A stretch of 64,000 nt of DNA from Aotearoamyces nothofagi (Eukaryota; Ascomycota; Leotiomycetes; Leotiales; Tympanidaceae): the NCBI GenBank assembly GCA_015345905.1, contig JADDTR010000015.1:725186-789185 (forward strand), written 5' to 3'. Positions within the stretch are counted from its first letter, which is position 1. Every line of letters starts with the position of its first letter. A model generated the notes under the pieces. The model saw only the letters and a list, made by a program, of their open reading frames with translations, was not told the DNA's origin and searched no databases. Positions 45,978 through 55,529 of this stretch are shown here, one piece after another. The position numbers were made by a program, and so were the translations under genes.

Positions 45978-46522
45978 TCCGTCCCTTTTGAAGCATCAGG
46001 AGCGTTCAAATTGGATCTTAGAGATATGGAGGTCTCATGCACGGCAGGCATTATAGCGTTCAATACACGGACGCCCTCTATCGTAGTATAACCTAAGAAA
46101 CAAGTCTACTGCTGCTCATCGCTGTATTCCACGATTGTTTCCTCGCTCTATGGACATACAATAATGCCTTCCGAGACTATTTCTACTATTTAAAAGCAAT
46201 GCAGCTTCCTTTTCGTCATGTATCTATCTGTCGCCTCAATTTTACATTTGAATCATGAAGGGATCGTTACAAATCTACATGGATTTCTCAAACAGAGAAA
46301 ACGGACAAGGCTATGAAGGCCACCAAGGCCGCCAAAGCTGAATGAACAACCCCACTTAGATAGACCCTTTCCCACACTCGCTTGTATGCGAGAATTCCCA
46401 AAGCGACAAAACAAAACGAGCGCACTCGCCAAAATACCTAATAAGTGAAATAAAAAAAAAAGGCAAAAAAGAAAGTGTTCGGTAATCAGAGTTGACTCTG
46501 ACTCGCAGAATGTTTTGCATTA
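45978..46522. other. 3' flank and spacer
   Basis: No gene. A-runs at 46452-46461 and 46465-46470 read as T-runs on the minus strand, 53-72 nt beyond the tRNA-Phe 3' end, and might serve as Pol III terminators. Confidence 0.45.
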
Positions 46523-46667
46523 TGCGGCTTCTGTGGATCGAACACAGTGCCTCCAGATGGACTGTCCGAAGTTGACTTCAGTCTGGCGCTCTCCCACTGA
46601 TTGTTGTGTTAGTGGATGTTCAGCTCATTGTTTGCGGCGGGGACTTCTTACAGTGAGCTAAAGCCGC
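46523..46667 (-). tRNA. tRNA-Phe(GAA) gene with a conventional anticodon-loop intron and a GT-AG spliceosomal-type intron in the D-loop
   Basis: On the minus strand the acceptor stem GCGGCTT (46667-46661) pairs perfectly with AAGCCGC, and discriminator A is at 46523. The D-stem GCTC pairs with GAGC once 46651-46597 is removed, giving loop ACTTGGGA. Anticodon stem CCAGA/TCTGG encloses CTGAAG...A; the anticodon GAA is at 46579-46577, followed by a 17-nt intron (46575-46559) at the canonical 37/38 site. T-arm CTGTG-TTCGATC-CACAG is perfect. The 55-nt D-loop insert begins GTAAGA, has CACTAACA and ends AATCAG. Every helix is intact, so this looks like a functional gene if the insert is spliced. 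A tRNA finder without GT-AG splicing would probably miss or misfold it. Confidence 0.85.
46597..46651 (-). other. putative spliceosomal-type intron in the tRNA-Phe D-loop
   Basis: 55 nt with donor GTAAGA, branch CACTAACA 14 nt before the acceptor AATCAG. Removal joins GCTCACT to TGGGAGAGC and restores a normal D-arm. It occupies a different D-loop position from the tRNA-Thr insert, and the two share no obvious sequence beyond splice signals. Confidence 0.75.
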
Positions 46668-48280
46668 TTATTGGTTGGTGACGAATTTGCTTATTTAAGG
46701 CTATAACAGGGACTTTCCAGATATTTATGGATTTTTGCTTTTTGGCTACGTGTCATTCAATGCCGCCGTCGATATATCTACATATAGTACAGTCTATAGC
46801 GGTTTTACATATCTGTAGTTGAAAGTCTCAAGTAAAGTTGGCAGTGTTGAGAGTTTGTTACTCGTTAAGCAAATTTTAACTGATTGTCTAATGCATCCAT
46901 TTTGACTTTGTAGATTTGCTAATAGTAAGAGCTATACGGCTGGGATACACAAGTCCTTTTAGAACAGAGAGGATGAGGCTGCCTTCCTTCTATCTCTAGC
47001 AGGTAGATACAAGGCGAGATTACAAAGACTCGATCTATTTCTACAACAAATCAGAGCTCCCTTTCCTTGATTGACATTAACTTCCGCCGTGGTAACCTCT
47101 TGTCTACCTTTGGGTCCACGGAGAAATATGGCCACAGGAATTTGCAAACCCCCCTATATAAACATCTACATCTACAAGTAAACGCGAGTTTCTACCTACA
47201 ACTCAGTCGTATACTTCAAAATATAAGAGAAAGCATAGAGGAACACCTATAGCTTCGGAAGTTGCCCTGAGCTGCTATTCAACAATTTTCCCGCTGTCTC
47301 TTGACGCTCAAGGCAGACTTTTCCACCTCGTCTCATCGGAATACAACGAATGACCTCCTACCTGCTTGTTGCCTTACAGAGAATCGTAACATATATACAG
47401 ATAGTAGTTTTCCGGATGTAATAGGCACAACCACCTAAGATTACTACCGTCTCCTCAACTGCTCATAAATCGGAACAAGGGAGTAGTGAGAATAAAAGAC
47501 AGCAGTAATATCCCAGGTTGCAATACTCCGACAATCGCGAGGCCAGCTGCTAGTAGACGCTTCGTTGTATATATGAGATCCTATCTAGCCACACAAGCTA
47601 CAGCACCTCGAACAGTATTTCTTTCGTCTGCTGCTGTACCGATTCCGATAAGGTTGAGAGCTGGACTACATGAAATAAAAATATCAACGCGGTGGTTATA
47701 TTGTATACTGTCTGTTGCATCTCAACGCCGATAATATTATATCTCTCGATAATGTTGAGAGCACTATAAATGGCCTTGACTGCAAATTCTGCCGCTGCTG
47801 ACTGCAATGCCTTGTCGATAGGTCTTGTAAAGTCAATACTGTCCGCCAATATAATAGTAGCATACTATATATCTAGTCACTGTCAAAAATAAAAAAATCG
47901 TACGTTTAACTTATAGTAGAATAAATATACAAAAGCGATAATAAATATCAGAATGAATAAGGCCAGTATACCAAAGGGGTAACTGTCAGAATTGACTATA
48001 GGTAGGGTTTCAATGTAAGTGCATTTGTACAATTATATAAGTGGCTTTTATAGTGCTGGATAAGTGTAAGAGGAGGAAATACATATACAAAGTACAGATG
48101 GCGGTGGTCGTGCTGCAGCCGACCGATGCTATCTCGAAGACGTAATGGCGTTTTGAATCTGCGAATCTTAGACTGCAATCGCATCCACCAAGTGATATTG
48201 TATTTGGGCTGAGTTTGTAGCAGCATATTTTTTTTATATTCGGACTTTGGTGATTGAAAGGAAAGCCGCATGGAAGAGTA
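46668..48280. other. intergenic, no supported gene
   Basis: Transition from gene-dense DNA to the AT-rich compartment. Open frames at 47486-47849 and 47996-48330 are short and without recognised domains. Confidence 0.5.
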
Positions 48281-48680
48281 TTGTAAAGCCCAGGAAATTC
48301 TATGCCTAAGGTACGCATATTATTAGTCACTTATTAGTAAGCGAGTGGTTCATGAAACCGCTCGCGAGGGGCGAGCTTTATACATCGATGTATCTTGCCA
48401 CCTCCGAATATACTCTCTTTTCAGTGTGCACCAACATTTTTTGTATAGGCCTTGGCGCGGATCACGCGTGATCCGCTGGGTTATAGAGATAGAGCGGCAT
48501 TGAAACCGCATCATTGAGCTTATTCAGGCCCTAAATTCTAGGGCCGGTAGAACCACTTTGAAATTATTGGGGTTATTGGTATTTTATAGTATAATACCGT
48601 TGAGGGCCTACACGGACCAAACCTTAAATCTCCTATACTAAATTATTGGTATTACAGCGTAATACCCGATAAATAGTATT
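48281..48680 (-). repeat. dispersed repeat family, largely unmutated copy
   Basis: Read on the minus strand this copy has four blocks. A is gggtattac... to the gccgctc region. B contains a perfect 20-bp palindrome, GCGGATCACGCGTGATCCGC (48457-48476). C is a short linker and D holds agctcgcccctcgcgag. Blocks A and B recur at 57.99-58.29 kb; D recurs at 57.87-57.97 kb, just upstream of the nuclease-kinase gene. A also recurs near 59.7, 60.05 and 61.83 kb. The other A and B copies differ mostly by C-to-T and G-to-A changes. Confidence 0.8.
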
Positions 48681-49875
48681 AGGATTTTAGAAGTATAAGA
48701 CTATCCTAGGTACTGATAGAATTGGGGTACTTTGGCCTGCCGTATTCCGAAACGGCATGGATAGAGAGGGTAGTAAAGAGATCGATCAGGAAAAGTTTGA
48801 AAATGCTGTCGGTGTTCAGGGTATCGAACAACTAGTTGGAGTAGGAGTGCAAGAAAATCGGGAAAGATAGAAGTTCTAGACGCGAGCTGTTGTCTGAGAT
48901 GAAATATAGATCATTGAATAACTGATTGACTTCCCTATACGAGATGATGACTAGGCCGCCTTTTGGCGTACAGACTTACACGGCGATCGAAACGCCTTGC
49001 AGCTACTCAAGAGCGGAATCTCCTTTGACTGCAAGACAGTTGGCTTGCTGCACGGATAATCCCACCGGGCGTTGAACCCTCTTCTACTGAAGAAGAGCAG
49101 ATGGCAGTTTTATCATCCTCCTTCTCACCTACTGGCGAATTCTTGAGCGGTGTTCACGCATTTGATCGAGGACACGGCCTTAAGATCCATGTTCGGAAGA
49201 GTGATAAGGATGGTGTCGTTCGTGCCATGGTAAGACGATAGATGCAGTGATGGATGAAGATGGACGGTAAGATCCGAGTTTAGATAGGATGTTGATAGAT
49301 AGAGACTTGATGGCTCTGCTTGGAAAGGAACTCGGGAACAGGAGGGGTTAGTCCAATTATGTTTCGAGGAATATTCGTGTACATCCAACAATTATACCGA
49401 CGTGAATATGAACGCTCCATTGGGTATCCAATTTCGATTGTCTCTATTACAAACCAGAAGCAGTATCCGTGGGCAAGGTCAGAAGGTATTATCTGAATTG
49501 GATCCGCCAACTTTAGCCATAAAGCACATAGAACCTCGATTACATCTATGCCCAAACCGGAAACACCACAGAAATACCCACGCCGGTTCTTGTATTCTCC
49601 ATCCTCCGAGATTGCACTTACAAGACTTGAAGAGAGGTACGAGACCGGAACAGCTGAGGAAATACTGGTCCGCTTATAAGTTTTGAATTAGGACCATCAT
49701 CTTGTATAACTTTCCCGAAATCCTCCAAAGCAAACAATCTGCCTCGCGGTGCTGATTTACGGTCAGAGGCTATTCACTGCCGATCCCGCTTCTTTGGCTT
49801 TTTGAATTCCCGCCTTTCAATCCTCTGAGACAGGGAAGTGTCTGAGGTAATATCTCCACCATCAGCACGGTTTGA
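48681..49875. other. intergenic, no supported gene
   Basis: Normal base composition but no convincing gene; open frames at 49125-49686 lack motifs. Confidence 0.45.
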
Positions 49876-51464
49876 TTAACTGTCGGCCTCTGGCAGAGAT
49901 GCAGCATCAACGCTTGAGAGATTGTGACTTTCTAACCCCTGCGAAAGTCCAGATTCCCCCGGCTTGGTTTGCGGCCAGGCCTCGATCATATCGGGTGACA
50001 ACGTATCGATAACTGAACAGATTCTTTTCAAGTGACTTGGCATCCATATATTGTAGATGCTCTTGGTGAACATATATGATATCCACTTCGACTCACCGTC
50101 TAGTTCCGTGAAGTCGAATTTACGGATAGGATGGCGGTAGAAGGTGGTCTCGTTCCTATCAATCACAGGATAATGGCCATAGATTCTTACTGTTTCGTGA
50201 TCATGTGAAATTGAGAAGGCGAGTATCTCCCGATGAAGCTCCTTTTCGCGATTTACAAGTCTAAAGAGTTCCACTGTGCCTCTCACTGCAAGTGTCATGC
50301 TGTGAGCATTCTGCCGATCGGCGATATCGAGAGCTGCAGCGCCACACTTTACTTCGCACGTTAGGAACGGGAAGTACATCTGCCAAGTCGCCATGAAAAT
50401 AGAGGTAAAAGTATCTGCTATCTCGCCAACAAAAGGCGTAAGCTTTTCGAGTTGAGTATTCGTGAACGCAGATCGGCCGAACCCCGCCGAATAATCAGGT
50501 TGTGGACAGGGACCACAGATAGGTCTTGCACAATTCCAGCCTTCATTGACACTCTCATTTAAAGGCTTGAGATGATTGGCACCATAAATCCTAAGGACTT
50601 GGGCGGGCGGACATATTAGTGGGGAAATGTCTCGAACAACCAGAGCCTCATTTCTCGCTCGTACACTCTTGCAAGTTTCGTCGAACAGATCGTCACGAAA
50701 CAGTGTATCTTGAGGGACTTGTTGTTTTGTATTAAGTAAAGTTTGACAGAGTTTCTTGCTCGTATTTGAGATACCCAAGCCGAATTTGCTCATGAAGCTA
50801 CCCTTGGTCGCGAGGATGGTCTCATAGCTTGGACGCGTATAAGGGGAACTGTTGGACTCCCTCGGCTTTTGATCACTTCCGGCAGAGCCAACTTCCGATG
50901 GTTTGCTACGAAGAGATGAAGATGATGTCTTTATCGCAAGCAGATAACTCATGTTAGGCCCTGATCGAAAGTACTCCTTAGGCCAACGGAATTCCTCGAT
51001 CTCCTCGCTGACGTCGGCCTCTTTGTTCTCGCTGATTGTATCCTCGAGAGGAGGGGATGTCCGCAGCCGCTTTTGAGAGGGAGAAGGGTGGGAAGCTTCG
51101 TCTTCTTGCGATCGTTCTCGTTCTCGTTTTCGTTTTCGTTTCTCAGCCTGTAGAAATTTAATTCGTTAGCTTTATAGCATAGCAGGAGGAGGGTATCATG
51201 CCTCTTTACCAGGAGCGTTGCGAGTTGTATAGAGAAGTGAGTGCTGGGGCTCGGTGTTCGTGCCCTTGGGTATATTTCGTTTTTGTAGACGTGCGCTTTT
51301 ACGAGAATGAAGTTGTGGTCGTTCTTTCTTGACACCTTGTAGCCGTGTTTCTCATTAACAATCAGTTAAAGTACACGCCCGGTGTGAATGGGTTATTTAC
51401 TCTCGTCTTGAGAGCGTTGCCGCCCAACTTTTCGGATGTTTCGTGTTGCTTGACAAGGGGCCAT
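49876..51464 (-). CDS. DUF7924 (PD-(D/E)XK-like) fungal protein; frame unresolved at second junction
   Basis: The C-terminal exon (51147-49876) carries the whole conserved region: FTNTQLEKLTPFVGEIADT, YFPFLTCEVKCGAAALDIAD (a D/ExK-like core), QNAHSMTLAVRGTVELFR, FSISHDHETVRIYGHYPVI and IYNIWMPSHLKRI. This is a common fungal family of unknown function. Upstream, exon 1 (51464-51401, MAPCQATRNIRKV) splices to exon 2 (51335-51210, KKERPQLHSRKSARLQKR), the usual basic N-terminus. The natural acceptor at 51148 then puts exon 3 out of frame by one base. An acceptor about 25 nt further in the gaaaac repeat would restore frame. Either that acceptor is used or the gene is damaged near the 5' end. The rest is intact. 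Confidence 0.7.
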
Positions 51465-54186
51465 ATCGATTGGGGGAGGAGGACCAAGAGGGTTGGTTTA
51501 TATTGCCGCTGGGGCCGAGGGGGTGCATCGACGCATGTGAGAAATATAGCGCAAGACGAGGATGATATAATGCACAGCATCTACTTACAGCTCAATGTTG
51601 GAGTTGGGGTGCCTGGGAGGATAAGTTGGGGCTAAATAAAGGTTAGTGGCTAGTTAGCCGATACTGTTGCCTGAGACAATTCAATTGCGGCCTGACATGC
51701 AAGGCGAAAGGACTGTAGATCAAAATTGATTAGCGGCATATAGCTTGCTATAAATTTATTCAAGACGTAACTGTATTGTGAACATTGTTAAATTTAGAGT
51801 ATAAACCTTGAGGTCACTCTAGCTATATACTCTTCTTAGATATACTGCCATTTGTATAAACAGTCTAATCTCAGCAGTAAAGTTATATTAAGAAAGAGGA
51901 AAATAGAATCTAGATTGCTATAAACTGCTTTGAGTTCTCTATAAGGAAGAAATTACCTTTGAAGGAGAGATATCTTACTGAGAAGTTTTATACAAATAAG
52001 AGATCTCTCAGCTATAAAGTTATATTCAGAGTAGCTTAGTAATCGATATATACTAGCAATAATAAGATTCTTATAGTAGCAAGTATATTAAAGAAGGATC
52101 AATAGCTTCTAATAGTAAAGATATCAACAGCTTTATTCTCTAGAGATTAGACAAGTATTACAATTATATATATCTAGTCTAACTTCTCTAGATATTATAT
52201 TATATATATATAAAACTCTATAGTATCTCTAAATAACCTTAATTCTTTTCTCCTTTACTAGTATTATTTGAATATCAATATTGATATAACTCTATCTTGC
52301 TAGAATCTATATAAATCTTCTAAAGCTACTTGATATAGTATTGCTGCTATATATCTCTCTATTTATCTATTTAATAATAGAGAGCTTTAATAGAGAAAGA
52401 CTTATATCAATAAGTAATTAGATAAATATTTTATTACTACTGAAAGAGAAGCTTAGAGAGTCTTAATATATTATTTCTCCTCTATCTCTATCTATACTAA
52501 AGATAATTTAGTTGATATATCAAAGAGATCAAGAGTATCTATTAATATATTAGAGAGATTAAAAATATCTATTAATATTAATATTATAGTCTTCTTTCTA
52601 AATAGTATTATAAGATCTTTATTTACTTATTATAATATAAAGTTGAATAATAATAATTTAGTAATAGTTGACCTTTTGGTTTATAAAAAATTAGAATATA
52701 AAGATATATTAGCTAAGGATTATCTAATTAGTATAGAAACTGATTTTTAAGAAATTAGAAAGCTTTAGAAGTTTAAAGCTCTTAAATATCTCTCTTCTAA
52801 ATAAGATACTACTATAGTAGTACTATAGTTAAAGTCTAGAGCTCTAGCTTCTAGATAATTATATAGCTCTAGAATACTAGCTTTAGATAATTATATATAT
52901 TAATTATATATATTTATAGAAAAGCTTTCTTATAAATTCTTCTAGAAGGCTAACTATTACTAGATTACTAATCTATTATTTCTATATTAATAAGACCTTA
53001 TAATATTATTAAGAAAGAAGGCTATAACTCTAGTTTTAATAAATACTTCTAACCTTTCTAATATACTAAATAAGTTGTCTTTAGTATAGTTGAAAATAGA
53101 AAAGGAACAATTTGTTAAAACTCTTTAAATCTTTTTATTAATAATAATAGAATACTCTTTTATATATTTACTAATATAGATCTTTCTTTACTAAAGCTCT
53201 CTTTAATTAAATAAAGAAAAATATACTTTATAGAGTAAAATATTTCAATAAATTATTATCTAATAAGTAGAAGAGATTTATAAACTATAGAAGTTTTAAT
53301 AAAAGAAAAGAGTTATTTATCTAGAAGAGTAAAAGTAGATCAATTAATAAATACTTGTAATAGAATAAAGAATATAGAAAATCTAGATATTAAATCTTCT
53401 AACTACAATTATACTATAATTTCTAAATAGTAGACTTAAAGATCTTTATATATTAAAGTCTTCTTAACTATTATTACTAAATATTAGTTGTCTATTAATA
53501 ATAGTTCTATAATTAAGTATACTATTATTAATATAATTCTCTTTTAGCTATAGCTTTGATTTATTCTAAATGAAATTAAAGAAGCCTTTAATATTTAGAA
53601 TAGAGAAGAGTAATATCTATTTCTAGATTATAGATATAGAGGATTACTTTATATAGAATTATATAGTAGATTTAATTCTTCAAATATTATATACTTTGAT
53701 TTTTAAATTGTCTATATTATAGTCTTTAGAACTAGACTATAAATAAATAGTCTAGTCTAGTTCTAGAGATCTTAGACTATTTCTTTTCTAAATACTCTAA
53801 TTACTACTTTTTTTACAATTCTAATACTAAAAGTATTACTATTAAATATTACTATTCTATATAGATAAGAAAAGTTATAAAACCCTTTTTCTAAAAATAG
53901 TTATAGAAGTTCTAAAAATAGCTCTTTATAGTCTAGATTAAACTATATAGTCTAGTTTAGTCTAAACTAAACTATTTCTAGAAATAGTCTCTATTTTCTA
54001 TTTAAGACTAGACTGTTTATTTATAGTCTAGTTTAGTCTAGACCTAAATAGTCTAGTCTTTAAAACAGTCTATAAATTACTTTTAAGACTAGATTAGACT
54101 AGACTATTAACTAGTCTATATTTTATACTAAATAAATATTAAATTAGCTAAGTAAAATATATCAAATTCTAAAGTATATATTAAGA

Positions 54187-54330
54187 ATAATACTCTTTAA
54201 AATAGTACTCTTTAAAATAGTACTCTTTAAAATAGTACTCTTTAAAATAGTACTCTTTAAAATAGTATAATTTAAAATATAGCTTTTTAAAATAGAGCTC
54301 TTTAAAGTAGTACTACTTAAAATAACATTT
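54187..54330. repeat. 16-bp tandem repeat
   Basis: Unit AATAGTACTCTTTAAA, repeated about five times almost perfectly and then with variants, so it arose after or escaped much of the surrounding decay. Confidence 0.9.
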
Positions 54331-54345
54331 AGAATAGATTTTAGA

Positions 54346-54492
54346 ATATATATATAGATAAATACCTTTATATTATTATATCTCTTAGTAGGTTTTAATA
54401 TATATATATAGACAAATATATCTCTTAATAGATTTTAGTATATAGATATAGACAAAGATATCTCTTAGCAGGTTTTAGTATATATATATAGC
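54346..54492. repeat. tandem repeat of about 48 bp, three copies
   Basis: Three copies of a unit with tatatatagacaaa, tatctctta and aggttttagta segments. The third copy keeps 'gcagg' where earlier copies have 'gtagg' or 'ataga', again transitions. Confidence 0.7.
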
Positions 54493-54696
54493 TTGTACCT
54501 TGATGTATTGATCTAAAGTACACTTAGCAAAACAGTCTTAATATATAAGATATATATATAAAAGAATGATAATTTTAAATAACAGAAGAGAGCTTAGAGA
54601 TAGCTACAGTACTATACGTTCTCAAAGAATCTTATACTAACGCCCTTCCCTCTATATCTTCTCATCTAGTAAAGAGACATCTAGTGATAATAGATT

Positions 54697-55269
54697 TGTT
54701 GGTGGCCTATAAGGCCTGATGGGACAGCGTTTTGAGGCGCATTGAGTCAATCTGATATACATCGGGGTATTGATTAGTCTCCTCGAAACCTAGGCGGTAA
54801 AGTGTGAGCGGTATATGCCTTACCCCAACAACGTGTATTCGTTGACCTCTGCTGGTAAGTTAGATGGAGCTCAGTGGTGTGTGGTGGCGGATGCAGCTAC
54901 TTGGCAGTCCTGACTCACCGCGGGCACTGGAACCTGTTCCGGTCTGGGTTCTGTTCTCAAATTCAGGCCCCGCTTGCTCTATTGGCTTTGTGTTCTATTC
55001 TTGGCCTTCTTACAATATCCATCATTACTTAGATCCTCCACTATAATTATCCAGCCACCGTAAGCTAAACTAGCCTTGAATGAGTCTGACACTGTGTTTC
55101 TACGTCGATCAGCCTTTGCACGCAACAATCCTTACTATACGCCTACTTTTACCTAGTCCGCGTTGACGTCAATTCGTTTTCGTGAGGCATCCCAAACACT
55201 CAGGATTGTAAAACTTGAATTCAAGTCTTAACTCACGGTATCTCCCGAGTTCCCATTCGGGGCGTTACA
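54697..55269. mobile_element. possible solo LTR or decayed retroelement end
   Basis: A 573-bp normal-GC island starts TGTTGG and ends GTTACA, so it has TG...CA ends. On the minus strand it begins TGTAACGCCCC, like some fungal Gypsy LTRs. I find no matching target-site duplication and no partner LTR, so this is tentative. Confidence 0.25.
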
Positions 55270-55529
55270 ATGAAAAGATTGCCCTGTTCGGCTCAAACGT
55301 ACTAAGTTACTAGACGTCCCAAAGACTTACACTCCCGACTGCATGCAATGGACTTGACGTGAACCCGCACACTTGATGCTAGATGAAACCCTGCATCAAT
55401 TAAGGTGCCTCCCTAGCTAATACTATACTTTATGCCCTAGCAATGCCCGCTCAATCTCCTCTTCGAACCGGGATCGCTTGCTCTCAAAAATACACAGTTG
55501 AACAAATATAAAACGACCTGAACATTGGA

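Larger units (their letters stand above)
51640..54600. repeat. AT-rich, transition-mutated (RIP-like) block
   Basis: About 3 kb with very low GC, almost no CpG, and C mostly found before T. No frame stays open beyond a few dozen codons. Palindromic tagtctag motifs are common at 53730-54120 and also occur near 58330-58400. It is probably decayed transposon DNA, but too mutated to name. Confidence 0.8.
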
